Below, piece by piece: positions 52,685 through 62,276 of a stretch of DNA of 64,000 bases. The DNA is taken from contig NZ_CP047028.1 of NCBI RefSeq assembly GCF_009796865.1, positions 2,480,001 to 2,544,000 on the forward strand. Reading direction: 5' to 3'. The DNA comes from Formosa sp. L2A11. Lineage in GTDB: Bacteria > Bacteroidota > Bacteroidia > Flavobacteriales > Flavobacteriaceae. Numbering within the stretch: the first letter of the stretch is position 1; each line of letters starts with the position of its first letter. Position numbers and translations under genes: made by a program. The notes under the pieces are model-generated. The model worked only from the letters and a program-made list of their open reading frames with translations. It did not search any database and was not told the origin of the DNA.

Positions 52685-52762
52685 TATTTCGATTATTATG
52701 TGATAAGCACAAAGGTGCTAAATAATTGATGAATTTATATAATAAAATTAATATTTTTTATG

Positions 52763-53821
52763 CTAAATTTTTAATAAAAACTCCACAGTATCAACGTTAT
52801 CTGCATAATCCCATAGGTTTGGCGTTTGTGTGTTTCCGAAAACAATTTCGTAATCGATAAGATTCTTAGAAACAATACATTGGATGTCTGTTTTTCTTGA
52901 ATTTAAATGCTTTTTAAGCTCAATTACATCGTTGTAGTATTCATAGAATATAGTTGCAATAGGAGAAGAGAAGCTAGAGTCTTCTTTAATCATTAAGAAT
53001 CCATTTTCTAGTATATCAAATTCACTCATTAAGTATACAGCCTTGTTGTAATCGTAATTATTAGCGTATTTATGGTCGTTAATAACGTCTTTCCATTTAT
53101 ACATGGCTTGAAAAAAGTTTTGAAAATCATAATCTTTAGGAACATATAATTTAGATACATTTCTGCAACCTAATCCATAATATCTAAAAATATCCTCTGC
53201 TAGACCTTCTAATTCTTCATTGTTTTCGTTTCCTGTAAGTATAGCAACAGAATTTCTGTTTTTTCTTATTATAGAAGGTTTGTCTTTAAAATAATATTCA
53301 AAATAACGTGCAGTATTATCGCTTCCTGTTGCTATTACGGCATCGAAATTTTCTAATTTACCTTCAATAAAAGTGATTTTAGATTTAAATTCTGGTTCTA
53401 CATGTTCTAAATATTTCGCTAAAAAAGGAAGAAGATGCTTGTCGTTAGACGATTGCTTTACAACAACGTCGTGCCCAGAAATTAGCACCGATATAAAATC
53501 GTGAAAACCTACTAACGGAATATTTCCTGCCATAATAATCGCAACCTTTTTTGGGGGAACTGTATTAAAGTTATACTTCTCTAACCAGGTGTTAATATTG
53601 TTTTCTGTTAAAGATTTAGCCCATCCATTTAAAGAGAAGTTTAAATTGTCTGTATTAAACCATCTATTGTTTTCTTGAGCTAGTTTTAGTTGATGCTTAA
53701 AGCCGTCAAAAAATAAATCATTAAAAGGAATATTTTCTTTTTTCTGAATATTTTTGTCTGAGAACTGACTTATAAAATCACCTAATTTTGAAAAAGCTTT
53801 AATTCTTTGCTTTAAATTCAT
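52763..53821 (-). CDS. LuxC-like acyl-CoA reductase
   Basis: 352 residues of the LuxC (acyl-CoA reductase) family. Segments KKVAIIMAGNIPLVGFHDF near 91-109, AVIATGSDNTARYFEYYF near 161-178, and the nucleophile Cys219 in YYGLGCRNVSKLYVP. LuxC reduces fatty acyl groups to aldehydes with NADPH; the family also includes other acyl reductases. No luxD or luxE is nearby, so it is not a bioluminescence operon. It diverges from a dicluster ferredoxin gene. I cannot give the substrate. Confidence 0.75.
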   Translation of the reverse strand: MNLKQRIKAFSKLGDFISQFSDKNIQKKENIPFNDLFFDGFKHQLKLAQENNRWFNTDNLNFSLNGWAKSLTENNINTWLEKYNFNTVPPKKVAIIMAGNIPLVGFHDFISVLISGHDVVVKQSSNDKHLLPFLAKYLEHVEPEFKSKITFIEGKLENFDAVIATGSDNTARYFEYYFKDKPSIIRKNRNSVAILTGNENNEELEGLAEDIFRYYGLGCRNVSKLYVPKDYDFQNFFQAMYKWKDVINDHKYANNYDYNKAVYLMSEFDILENGFLMIKEDSSFSSPIATIFYEYYNDVIELKKHLNSRKTDIQCIVSKNLIDYEIVFGNTQTPNLWDYADNVDTVEFLLKI

Positions 53822-53865
53822 AGTCTAATTTGGTTATGAAAGGTTTTGGCTTTAATTTAGCCGCA

Positions 53866-53873
53866 CAAAGTTA
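53866..53873 (-). promoter_or_regulatory. -7 promoter box (TAACTTTG) for the LuxC-like gene
   Basis: Perfect TAnnTTTG on the minus strand, 44 bases upstream of the ATG at 53821. Confidence 0.5.
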
Positions 53874-53874
53874 G

Positions 53875-54243
<369 letters not shown>

Positions 54244-54265
54244 ATCATTAAGATTATATGTTAAC

Positions 54266-54293
54266 AAAAAGCCGAGCATTTGCTTGGCTTTTT
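54266..54293 (+). terminator. terminator of the ferredoxin gene
   Basis: Thirteen-pair stem (54266-54278 / 54281-54293) containing one G-U pair, core GCCGAGCA / TGCTTGGC, with a T run downstream. Confidence 0.85.
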
Positions 54294-54358
54294 TGTTTTC
54301 TAAAACTACTGCCTTCTAAATTTCATCCTAGTCTGGGAAGTAAATATCCTTTGTCAGA

Positions 54359-54377
54359 TTTTTTTTTTTTTTTTTTT
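54359..54377. repeat. 19-base T homopolymer
   Basis: An uninterrupted run of 19 T in the non-coding gap between the ferredoxin and ychF. A slippage-prone tract; its exact length is also a likely sequencing uncertainty. Confidence 0.7.
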
Positions 54378-54392
54378 CATTATTCTAGCCAT

Positions 54393-54494
54393 CTAATTGA
54401 TTAAAAGGGCAGGTGTTGAGTTTTCTGTAAGCTTATGGTTTAAACTTAAATCTGTAGCTAAAAGCGCTTCATAAATATCTATATCGTCTTCTTT
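54393..54494 (-). pseudogene. decayed coding remnant
   Basis: A 33-codon minus-strand frame without a start codon reads KEDDIDIYEALLATDLSLNH and ends with a stop. A second frame just upstream reads TEANVKK, so a single-base shift would join them. Farther upstream there is another short coherent stretch (RIFTPLNEVKLHGF). The composition is coding-like, but no domain can be named. The 600-base gap otherwise holds only a terminator, a T tract and a promoter. Confidence 0.3.
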
Positions 54495-54777
54495 TTAACG
54501 TTTGCTTCTGTAGAAAAAAAAGATAATAGAAGAATCTTTCTGTTAAAAACCGTGTAGCTTCACTTCATTTAATGGTGTAAAGATACGTTTACATCTAATT
54601 TAAATATCTTATACCTTATATTAACCTCGAATTTATACTTGGCAGCGTTAATGCTTGTAATTTATTTAAGTTTCTTTTAATGAGGTGTTAAATAAGAGTT
54701 TAAGCGATGTTATATGGCCTTAAGCTAGCCTGTATTGGTTTGATTGCTTTTTATAAAAATAAATTCATATAATTACT

Positions 54778-54785
54778 TACATTTG
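54778..54785 (+). promoter_or_regulatory. -7 promoter box (TACATTTG) for ychF
   Basis: Perfect TAnnTTTG 58 bases upstream of the ATG. The leader holds a hairpin AACCAA/TTGGTT at 54796-54811. Confidence 0.6.
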
Positions 54786-54843
54786 CACTCGCAAAAACCA
54801 AAGGCTTGGTTCTTGTGTCTTTAACCTAATTACCTAAAGAAAA

Positions 54844-55938
54844 ATGAAAGCAGGAATTGTAGGATTACCAAACGTTGGAAAATCAACTTTATTTAATTGT
54901 TTATCTAATGCTAAAGCGCAAAGTGCAAACTTTCCATTTTGTACTATCGAGCCAAATATTGGTGTGGTAAATGTACCAGATCCAAGACTTGAGAAGCTTG
55001 AAGAATTAGTAAATCCAGAACGTGTTTTACCCGCAACTGTAGAGATTGTAGATATTGCCGGTTTGGTAAAAGGAGCAAGTAAGGGTGAAGGTTTAGGAAA
55101 TCAATTCTTGGCAAATATTAGAGAAACAGACGCAATTCTTCATGTTTTACGTTGTTTTGATAATGATAATATTGTGCATGTAGACGGAAATGTAGATCCA
55201 ATTCGAGACAAGGAAACTATCGACATGGAATTACAGTTGAAAGATTTGGAAACAGTTGATAAAAAACTTGAAAAAGTTAAACGTGCAGCAAAAACAGGAA
55301 ATAAAGAAGCTCAAAAAGAAGAAGCTGTCTTGTTAAAGATTAAAAATAATTTAGAGGCAGGTGTTTCTGTTCGTGCACTTGAATTTGAAGAAGATGAATA
55401 TTTAGAATTTGTAGAACCTTCTCAGTTTATTACAGCAAAACCAGTAATGTATGTATGTAATGTAGATGAGGCTGCTGCGAATTCAGGAAATGCGTATGTA
55501 GATCTTGTAAAAGAAGCAGTAAAAGATGAAGATGCTGAAGTTTTAGTTTTGGCAGTCGGAACAGAAGCAGATATTAATGAGTTAGACGATTTTGAAGAGC
55601 GCCAGATGTTTTTACAAGATATAGGTTTAGACGAGCCTGGAGCATCAAAATTAATTCGTTCGGCATATAAATTATTAAATCAACAAACATATTTTACGGC
55701 AGGTGTAAAAGAAGTTCGTGCTTGGACAATAGATATCGGAGCAACAGGACCACAAGCAGCCGGAGTAATTCATACCGATTTTGAAAAAGGATTTATTCGT
55801 GCTGAAGTTATTGCTTACGAGGATTTTGTAACCTACGGAAGTGAAGCAAAAGTGAAAGAAGCAGGAAAAATGAGAGTAGAAGGAAAAAATTATGTTGTTA
55901 AGGATGGAGATGTTATGCATTTCTTATTCAACGTTTAA
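54844..55938 (+). CDS. ychF: YchF/OLA1 family ribosome-associated ATPase
   Basis: 364 residues. P-loop GLPNVGKST at 6-14, a [13 protein letters not shown] segment, coiled-coil insertion near 130-180, and a C-terminal TGS domain ([20 protein letters not shown]...). It binds the ribosome and hydrolyses ATP rather than GTP; linked to stress and oxidation responses. Full length. It has a leader of about 55 bases with a short hairpin, and a strong terminator downstream. Confidence 0.95.
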   Translation: MKAGIVGLPNVGKSTLFNCLSNAKAQSANFPFCTIEPNIGVVNVPDPRLEKLEELVNPERVLPATVEIVDIAGLVKGASKGEGLGNQFLANIRETDAILHVLRCFDNDNIVHVDGNVDPIRDKETIDMELQLKDLETVDKKLEKVKRAAKTGNKEAQKEEAVLLKIKNNLEAGVSVRALEFEEDEYLEFVEPSQFITAKPVMYVCNVDEAAANSGNAYVDLVKEAVKDEDAEVLVLAVGTEADINELDDFEERQMFLQDIGLDEPGASKLIRSAYKLLNQQTYFTAGVKEVRAWTIDIGATGPQAAGVIHTDFEKGFIRAEVIAYEDFVTYGSEAKVKEAGKMRVEGKNYVVKDGDVMHFLFNV

Positions 55939-55960
55939 CATTTAATTTTGAATTTATAAT

Positions 55961-55990
55961 AAAAAGCCAATGTGAAAACATTGGCTTTTT
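55961..55990 (+). terminator. terminator of ychF
   Basis: Thirteen-base perfect stem AAAAAGCCAATGT (55961-55973) / ACATTGGCTTTTT (55978-55990) with GAAA loop. Confidence 0.9.
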
Positions 55991-56017
55991 TGTTAATAAA
56001 TACTAGTGTTTGTGTTT

Positions 56018-56025
56018 TATTTTTG
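56018..56025 (+). promoter_or_regulatory. -7 promoter box (TATTTTTG) for the parE-parC operon
   Basis: Perfect TAnnTTTG 40 bases upstream of the parE ATG at 56066. Confidence 0.55.
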
Positions 56026-56065
56026 ATGCCGAAATGTTATATTAGCGTCTCATCTCTAAAAATCT

Positions 56066-57931
56066 ATGCTAGACCAAACCGATTATACCGAAGATAATAT
56101 ACGTTCATTAGACTGGAAGGAGCATATTCGTATGCGACCGGGGATGTATATTGGTAAGCTTGGAGACGGATCTTCTGCAGACGATGGTATCTATATTCTT
56201 TTAAAAGAAGTATTAGATAACTCTATTGACGAGTATGTCATGGGGGCAGGTAAGACCATAGAAATTTCTATTCAGGGTACTAAAGTTATTGTTCGTGATT
56301 ACGGACGAGGAATTCCTTTGGGTAAAGTTGTAGACGTGGTGTCTAAAATGAATACTGGAGGAAAATATGATTCTCGAGCGTTTAAAAAATCTGTAGGATT
56401 AAATGGTGTTGGTACAAAAGCAGTAAATGCACTGTCTTCTTATTTTAGAGTAGAATCTTCTAGAGACGGAAAATCGGCTTCAGCAGAATTTGGACAAGGA
56501 ACACTTAAAGATCAAGAGTTTTTAGAAGAAACCACAAGACGAAAAGGGACTAAGGTTTCTTTTATTCCTGATGAAGCTATTTTTAAAAATTATAAGTATA
56601 GAAACGAGTATGTTTCTAAAATGCTTAAAAACTATGTGTATTTAAATCCTGGTTTAACCATCGTTTTTAATGGTGAAAAATATTATAGCGAAAATGGATT
56701 ACAAGATTTATTAAGCGAAAATATTAAAGAGAGTGATATGGTTTACCCTATTATCCACTTAAAGGGAGACGATATAGAAGTTGCTTTAACACACAGTAAA
56801 ACACAGTATTCTGAAGAATATCATTCTTTTGTAAACGGACAAAATACAACGCAAGGTGGGACGCATTTAGCTGCATACCGAGAGGCTGTTGTTAAAACTG
56901 TTCGCGAGTTTTATGGTAAAAATTACGATGCCTCAGATGTTAGAAAATCTATTGTAACAGCTATTGCAATAAAAGTAATGGAGCCTGTTTTTGAGAGTCA
57001 GACAAAAACAAAATTAGGATCTACAGATATGGGAGGCGACCTGCCAACGGTAAGAACGTATATAAACGATTTTATAAAAACATATCTGGATAACTTTCTT
57101 CATAAAAATGCAGATACAGCGGAAAAAATTCAGCGTAAAATTCTTCAAGCCGAACGTGAGCGTAAAGAATTGTCTGGAATTAGAAAGTTAGCAAAAGATC
57201 GTGCTAAAAAGGCGAGTCTTCACAATAAAAAATTAAGAGATTGTCGTGTTCATTTTGGAGATATTAAAAACGAACGTAATTTAGAGTCAACTTTGTTTAT
57301 TACAGAGGGAGATTCGGCTTCGGGAAGTATCACAAAATCACGAGATGTAAATACGCAAGCTGTATTTAGTTTAAAAGGGAAGCCTTTAAACTGTTATGGT
57401 TTAAGCAAGAAAATTGTATACGAAAATGAAGAATTTAATTTACTTCAGGCGGCTTTAAATATTGAAGAGTCTATGGAGGATTTACGATATAATAATATTG
57501 TAATCGCTACAGATGCCGATGTAGATGGGATGCATATTAGATTGTTATTAATAACATTCTTTTTACAGTTTTTTCCAGAAGTTATAAAAGAGGGGCATTT
57601 ATATATTTTGCAAACGCCATTATTTAGGGTGCGTAACAAAAAACAAACGGTTTATTGTTATTCAGAGCAAGAACGTGTAAATGCTATAGAATTGCTAAAG
57701 CCAAAACCGGAAATTACTCGATTTAAAGGTTTGGGAGAGATTTCTCCAGACGAGTTTAAGCATTTTATTGGCGGAAGTATTCGTTTAGAACCTGTAATGT
57801 TAGATAAAGAGATGTCTATAGAAGAATTATTAGGATTCTATATGGGTAAGAATACACCAACACGCCAGCAATTCATTATAAATAATTTAAAAGTTGAAAT
57901 AGATTTAGTAGCAGAAAAAAATGAGAACTGA
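56066..57931 (+). CDS. parE: DNA topoisomerase IV subunit B
   Basis: 621 residues. GHKL ATPase domain with EVLDNSIDE near 46-54 and GRGIPLG, transducer domain, and a TOPRIM region with [11 protein letters not shown] and DADVDGMHI. It supplies ATP hydrolysis for DNA passage and decatenation with ParC. The gyrase B alternative is less likely because of the short length and the parC-type partner downstream. It overlaps the next small gene by 11 bases. Confidence 0.92.
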   Translation: MLDQTDYTEDNIRSLDWKEHIRMRPGMYIGKLGDGSSADDGIYILLKEVLDNSIDEYVMGAGKTIEISIQGTKVIVRDYGRGIPLGKVVDVVSKMNTGGKYDSRAFKKSVGLNGVGTKAVNALSSYFRVESSRDGKSASAEFGQGTLKDQEFLEETTRRKGTKVSFIPDEAIFKNYKYRNEYVSKMLKNYVYLNPGLTIVFNGEKYYSENGLQDLLSENIKESDMVYPIIHLKGDDIEVALTHSKTQYSEEYHSFVNGQNTTQGGTHLAAYREAVVKTVREFYGKNYDASDVRKSIVTAIAIKVMEPVFESQTKTKLGSTDMGGDLPTVRTYINDFIKTYLDNFLHKNADTAEKIQRKILQAERERKELSGIRKLAKDRAKKASLHNKKLRDCRVHFGDIKNERNLESTLFITEGDSASGSITKSRDVNTQAVFSLKGKPLNCYGLSKKIVYENEEFNLLQAALNIEESMEDLRYNNIVIATDADVDGMHIRLLLITFFLQFFPEVIKEGHLYILQTPLFRVRNKKQTVYCYSEQERVNAIELLKPKPEITRFKGLGEISPDEFKHFIGGSIRLEPVMLDKEMSIEELLGFYMGKNTPTRQQFIINNLKVEIDLVAEKNEN

Positions 57932-58403
57932 TAATGGGAAAGTAAAAAATACTATAATTTCAGTATACTTCGTATTAATTGTCTTGGTTATTCTTATGGC
58001 TACGGTTTTTAGTGCATTTAGTCATTTAACAGATTATGTCTGGCTGTCTTTTACTGTTGTTTTTTTAGTATTTATAGGTATGTTTTTAGCTGTATATTTA
58101 GTGGCTAAGTATTTTGAATATGATAGCGATGGTATTAAAGTTGTAGTTACTAATAAGGGATTATTGTTGTCGGAAAAATTTAATTATAGAACTCATGAAG
58201 TCGAGTTTAATAAAGAAGATTTAGTTGGTTTTAAATTTAAAAACTATTTCATATACAAATGTTTAGTACTGCATATTAGAAGTAAAAGTAGAGGTTTTAT
58301 AAAAGAACGTTTTAATACAACTTTGGTGACGCATAGAAAGCGAAAATATATTAGACAGTCTTTAAGTAAAATGTTAAAAAATAATAGTTCAAATAAAGAG
58401 TAA
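57921..58403 (+). CDS. 160-aa membrane protein between parE and parC
   Basis: Two N-terminal helices (about 9-30 and 40-62: [19 protein letters not shown] and [20 protein letters not shown]) are followed by a basic cytoplasmic domain ([20 protein letters not shown]...) and a Lys/Asn-rich tail. The soluble part could be a small PH-like beta domain; I cannot confirm it. The start lies in the last codons of parE (11-base overlap) and the end is 6 bases before parC, so it is tightly embedded in the operon. Function unknown. Confidence 0.7.
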   Translation: MRTDNGKVKNTIISVYFVLIVLVILMATVFSAFSHLTDYVWLSFTVVFLVFIGMFLAVYLVAKYFEYDSDGIKVVVTNKGLLLSEKFNYRTHEVEFNKEDLVGFKFKNYFIYKCLVLHIRSKSRGFIKERFNTTLVTHRKRKYIRQSLSKMLKNNSSNKE

Positions 58404-58409
58404 GTATTA

Positions 58410-60998
58410 ATGATTGAAAGCGATAACGACGAATTAAATACTAATCTTCCAGAAGACCAAGAGACGATTACTAAGGTAACCGGAATGTTTAAAGATTGGT
58501 TTTTAGATTATGCATCTTATGTTATTTTAGAACGTGCAGTGCCTGCCATAGAAGATGGTTTTAAGCCTGTCCAGCGTAGAATTATGCATTCTATGAAAGA
58601 TCTGGATGATGGTCGTTATAATAAAGTCGCCAATATTGTTGGACATACTATGCAGTATCACCCACACGGAGATGCTAGTATTGCAGATGCGATGGTGCAA
58701 ATCGGACAGAAAGATTTGTTAATCGATACTCAGGGAAACTGGGGGAATATTTTAACAGGAGATAGTGCTGCTGCTTCTCGTTATATCGAAGCACGTTTGT
58801 CTAAATTTGCTTTAGATGTTGTTTATAATCCAAAAATTACGGAATGGCAAGCTTCTTATGATGGTAGACGAAAAGAGCCAGTAAATTTACCTGTTATGTT
58901 TCCGTTATTGTTAGCGCAAGGAGGAGAAGGAATTGCAGTAGGATTATCTACCAAAATTTTACCACATAATTTTATAGAGTTAATAGAAGCTTCTATTAAG
59001 CATTTAAAAGGAAAGCGCTTTACAATTTTGCCCGATTTTCCAACAGCAGGAATTGCAGATTTTACAAATTATAATGATGGATTGCGTGGTGGTCGCGTAC
59101 GTGTACGTGCTAAAATTTCGCAATTAGATAAAAATACATTGGTAATTACCGAAATTCCTTTTGGTACCAATACAACTACGCTTATAGATTCTATTCTTAA
59201 GGCAAACGATAAGGGGAAAATAAAAATTAAAAAGATTGAAGATAATACAGCTGCTCATGTAGAGATTTTAGTGCATCTGCCGGCTGGAATTTCTCCAGAT
59301 AAAACCATAGACGCTTTATATGCTTTTACAAGTTGTGAAAGCTCTATTTCGCCTTTAGGTTGTGTTATCGAGTATAATAAGCCTTTATTTGTTGGTGTTT
59401 CGGAAATGCTTCGTCGCTCGACAGATAATACGGTTCAGCTTCTTAAAAGTGAATTGGAAATTAAATTAGGTGAATTTGAAGAGTTGTGGCATTTTGCTTC
59501 GCTTGAACGTATTTTTATTGAAAATAGAATTTACCGCGATATTGAAGAAGAAGAAACTTGGCAAGGTGTAATTGAAGCGATCGATAAAGGATTAAGTCCT
59601 TTTACAAAACACTTAAAAAGACCAGTTACTGAAGATGATATTGTAAGGTTAACAGAGATTCGAATTAAGCGTATTTCTAAATTTGATATTGATAAAGCGC
59701 AACAAAAAATTGATGCATTAGAAGATCAAATAGCTGAAGTAAAACATCACTTAGCGAATCTAATCGACTATGCTATAGCGTATTTTGTTAGATTAAAAAA
59801 AGAATACGGAGAAGGTCGTGAGCGTAAAACTGAAATCAGAATTTTTGATGATGTAGATGCGACTAAGGTAATTATAAGAAACACAAAATTATATGTAAAC
59901 CGTGTTGAAGGATTTGTAGGAACGGCCTTGAAGCGGGATGAATATATAGGAGATTGTAGTGATATTGATGATATTATTGTGTTTACCAAAGAAGGTAAAA
60001 TGATGGTTACAAAGGTTGATACTAAAACTTTTGTAGGTAAAGATATTATTCATGTTGCTGTCTTTAAGAAAAAAGACAAGCGTACTATTTATAATATGAT
60101 TTATCGAGATGGTAGCAAAGGGCCTACGTATGTTAAGCGTTTTGCTGTAACTGCAATCACTCGAGATAAGGAATACGATTTAACAACGGGAGCTAAAGGT
60201 TCTACAGGGTTGTATTTTACTGCAAATCCAAATGGAGAGGCAGAAGTTGTAACTGTTTTATTGCGCCAAGTTGGAAGTATTAAGAAATTGAAATGGGATT
60301 TAGATTTTTCAGATATTTTAATAAAAGGAAGAGCTTCTAAAGGGAACTTGGTAAGTAAATTCCCAATTAAGAAAATAGAGCTTAAAGAAAAAGGAGTGTC
60401 TACATTGAAACCTCGTAAAATATGGTTCGACGATACGGTACAGCGTTTAAATGTTGATGGACGTGGAGAATTGTTAGGAGAATTTAAAGGAGAAGATCGT
60501 TTGTTAATTATTACGCAGTCTGGTTTAATTAAAACAATTCTGCCAGAGTTAACATCGCATTTTGACAGTGATATGATTGTGCTTGAAAAATGGATCCCTA
60601 ACAAGCCAATTTCTGTAATTTATTATGAAGGAGAAAAAGAACGTTATTATGTAAAACGTTTTATAGTTGAAAATGAAAATAAAGAAGAGGTGTTTATTTC
60701 TGAGCATGATAAATCGCGTTTAGAAATAGTTTCTACAGATTGGTTGCCTATTGCAGAGATTGTTTTTGGTAAAGAGCGTGGTAAAGATCAGAGAGAAGAT
60801 CAGTCTATTAATCTTGAAGAGTTTATTTCTATAAAAGGAATTAAAGCCCTAGGAAATCAGCTTACTACAGATAAAGTAAAACAAATTAACTTATTAGAAT
60901 CCTTACCTTATGAAGTTGAAGAGGAAAACGATACTGATGATGTAGATGTAGAAGGTGAAGACGATTCTAGCGACGATTCTGAGCCAACATTGTTTTAG
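58410..60998 (+). CDS. parC: DNA topoisomerase IV subunit A
   Basis: 862 residues. Winged-helix domain with GFKPVQRRIMHSM near 50-62, catalytic Tyr125 in AAASRYIEARLSKF, and the beta-propeller C-terminal domain. The C-terminus is very acidic (EEENDTDDVDVEGEDDSSD). It cleaves and religates the gate DNA strand pair. It starts 6 bases after the 160-aa membrane protein gene. The GyrA-box is not evident, which supports ParC. Confidence 0.92.
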   Translation: MIESDNDELNTNLPEDQETITKVTGMFKDWFLDYASYVILERAVPAIEDGFKPVQRRIMHSMKDLDDGRYNKVANIVGHTMQYHPHGDASIADAMVQIGQKDLLIDTQGNWGNILTGDSAAASRYIEARLSKFALDVVYNPKITEWQASYDGRRKEPVNLPVMFPLLLAQGGEGIAVGLSTKILPHNFIELIEASIKHLKGKRFTILPDFPTAGIADFTNYNDGLRGGRVRVRAKISQLDKNTLVITEIPFGTNTTTLIDSILKANDKGKIKIKKIEDNTAAHVEILVHLPAGISPDKTIDALYAFTSCESSISPLGCVIEYNKPLFVGVSEMLRRSTDNTVQLLKSELEIKLGEFEELWHFASLERIFIENRIYRDIEEEETWQGVIEAIDKGLSPFTKHLKRPVTEDDIVRLTEIRIKRISKFDIDKAQQKIDALEDQIAEVKHHLANLIDYAIAYFVRLKKEYGEGRERKTEIRIFDDVDATKVIIRNTKLYVNRVEGFVGTALKRDEYIGDCSDIDDIIVFTKEGKMMVTKVDTKTFVGKDIIHVAVFKKKDKRTIYNMIYRDGSKGPTYVKRFAVTAITRDKEYDLTTGAKGSTGLYFTANPNGEAEVVTVLLRQVGSIKKLKWDLDFSDILIKGRASKGNLVSKFPIKKIELKEKGVSTLKPRKIWFDDTVQRLNVDGRGELLGEFKGEDRLLIITQSGLIKTILPELTSHFDSDMIVLEKWIPNKPISVIYYEGEKERYYVKRFIVENENKEEVFISEHDKSRLEIVSTDWLPIAEIVFGKERGKDQREDQSINLEEFISIKGIKALGNQLTTDKVKQINLLESLPYEVEEENDTDDVDVEGEDDSSDDSEPTLF

Positions 60999-61015
60999 TA
61001 AAAAAGAATAATATT

Positions 61016-61059
61016 AAAAAAATCAGCTAAAGAACATGCGTTCTTTAGCTGATTTTTTT
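61016..61059 (+). terminator. terminator of the parE-parC operon
   Basis: Twenty-base perfect stem (61016-61035 / 61040-61059), core ATCAGCTAAAGAAC, with ATGC loop and long A and T runs. Confidence 0.95.
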
Positions 61060-61150
61060 TGTTTAAAATAGTTTTAAGCTATTTTTTATTACTTTTTAGA
61101 GTGTAAGTAAGATAAGTGCTGACTTGTAATTAATACTGCGTTAAAGACGC

Positions 61151-61522
61151 TTATTTGGCGCGATTAGCAGTACCTTTTTGTTTTAAGTCTTCTCCAACAT
61201 AAGAGTATTCATAAGTGTATGAAGAATCTGTGGTTGATAATATTTTTAGATGAATATCTTTTCTTTCAATTCTATTTTTAGGATTGATGGTTTTAAAAAT
61301 AACTTCACAATCATTAATCCATCTCACCTCAGAAGAGTCAACTTTACCTTGATAGGTTTCTATTTGTAGGTGGTCTGTTCTGTTAAATTCAGATTTAATA
61401 GGTTTTCCATCTATTATAATTTCACTATAAAAATGTCCAGTTTTAAAATCTGTACAGTTTCTTTCTGCATTATAGCAGCTAACCATGCATAAAGCAAAAA
61501 CGAACAAGAGAAATGGTTTCAT
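61151..61522 (-). CDS. small predicted lipoprotein near the topoisomerase genes
   Basis: 123 residues. Lipobox VSC with Cys16 (MKPFLLFVFALCMVSCYNAE), then a small beta-rich domain with two further Cys. Proteins of this kind are often labelled DNA topoisomerase IV in databases because of their position; nothing in the sequence supports that. Predicted membrane-anchored lipoprotein, function unknown. It lies 31 bases downstream of the XRE gene on the same strand and may be cotranscribed. Confidence 0.65.
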   Translation of the reverse strand: MKPFLLFVFALCMVSCYNAERNCTDFKTGHFYSEIIIDGKPIKSEFNRTDHLQIETYQGKVDSSEVRWINDCEVIFKTINPKNRIERKDIHLKILSTTDSSYTYEYSYVGEDLKQKGTANRAK

Positions 61523-61553
61523 TGGGTTTTATTTTTTGGCAAAAATAGTGAAG

Positions 61554-61982
61554 TTAAATGGAGTTCTCAAAGTTTTTAAAGCTTCCGTCTGTATAAAAAA
61601 TAACAATACGTTCAATTTGTTTTGAGGAATCGGATTTAAACACCTGACTCGGAATCTCATTAATAGGAGGTTCGGTTGTTTTCTTTGGTTCTGTTTTTTG
61701 TTCTGCTTCTTTAGAAAATAAATCGGGGGGTTGTATTGTTTTTGATTCTGCAGGAAAAGAACCTTTGCCATTTAGTAACCAATATAATTCTACCTCAGGA
61801 TAGGTGGTTAAAATCTTCATAACAAAATCTAAACTGGGTTTATTTCTGCCTGATAATATATGTGAGATAGAAGAGCGTTGTACTCCAATTTTTTCAGAGA
61901 AAGAAGACGCAGATTCTCCATAAAAATCAATCACTTTTTGTAGTCGTTTTGTAAACTCGTCGCTGTTTATCATTGTAAACAT
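61554..61982 (-). CDS. XRE-family helix-turn-helix regulator
   Basis: 142 residues. An N-terminal Cro/C1-type HTH at about 10-60 contains SSFSEKIGVQRSSISHILSG and NKPSLDFVMKILTTYPEVEL. A Pro/Glu/Lys-rich linker and a small C-terminal segment (IVIFYTDGSFKNFE) follow. Probably a transcriptional repressor. It is divergent from an M14 peptidase gene across a 294-base region with repeated TTACATTTGTAA palindromes, one overlapping its own promoter box. An alternative start at 61973 would drop three residues. Confidence 0.85.
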   Translation of the reverse strand: MFTMINSDEFTKRLQKVIDFYGESASSFSEKIGVQRSSISHILSGRNKPSLDFVMKILTTYPEVELYWLLNGKGSFPAESKTIQPPDLFSKEAEQKTEPKKTTEPPINEIPSQVFKSDSSKQIERIVIFYTDGSFKNFENSI

Positions 61983-62004
61983 GTTAGTTGTTGTTTGCTG
62001 ATTA

Positions 62005-62012
62005 CAAATGTA
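62005..62012 (-). promoter_or_regulatory. -7 promoter box (TACATTTG) inside a TTACATTTGTAA palindrome, XRE gene
   Basis: Perfect TAnnTTTG on the minus strand, 22 bases upstream of the XRE start. It is part of the palindrome at 62002-62013. Confidence 0.55.
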
Positions 62013-62225
62013 ACGAAAAGAATAACATCATCAACATTTGGTGTGTAAATAGTTGGTTTTATTGTAAATTTTAAGTTTAAGTAAGTGTATTTAACTATTT
62101 GATTAATATAGTTTTGATTATCTTTAATGACTAAGCAAGAAAAATAGGTGGTTATAAACTTCTTTTATATAAACAACGGATTCTAGTTGTATATAAATGT
62201 ATACAATTACGAGGTGAAATCTTGT

Positions 62226-62261
62226 TTACATTTGTAAATATATATTTGTTTACATTTGTGT
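62226..62261 (+). promoter_or_regulatory. three tandem -7 boxes with palindromic operator-like repeats, M14 gene
   Basis: TACATTTG at 62227-62234, TATATTTG at 62241-62248 and TACATTTG at 62251-62258. The first is the core of a perfect TTACA(N2)TGTAA palindrome (62226-62237) identical to the one at the XRE promoter; the third has a half-conserved copy. The direct repeat GTTTACATTTGT (62224-62235 and 62248-62259) is spaced 24 bases. An in-frame TTG at 62256 lies inside the last box. Confidence 0.55.
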
Positions 62262-62276
62262 ACTGATAAAAACCTT

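Noticed and set aside
52763-53821. bioluminescence (lux) operon
   Set aside because: Only a LuxC-like reductase is present; luxA, luxB, luxD and luxE are absent.
60101-60604. minus-strand 167-aa open frame inside parC
   Set aside because: Fully inside parC, antisense, with a composition unlike a real protein; parC itself is certain.
61151-61522. annotation as DNA topoisomerase IV
   Set aside because: The sequence is a small lipoprotein with no topoisomerase motif; such a label would come only from its position near parC.
61529-61771. second minus-strand frame over the XRE gene
   Set aside because: Out-of-frame shadow of the XRE C-terminal linker.
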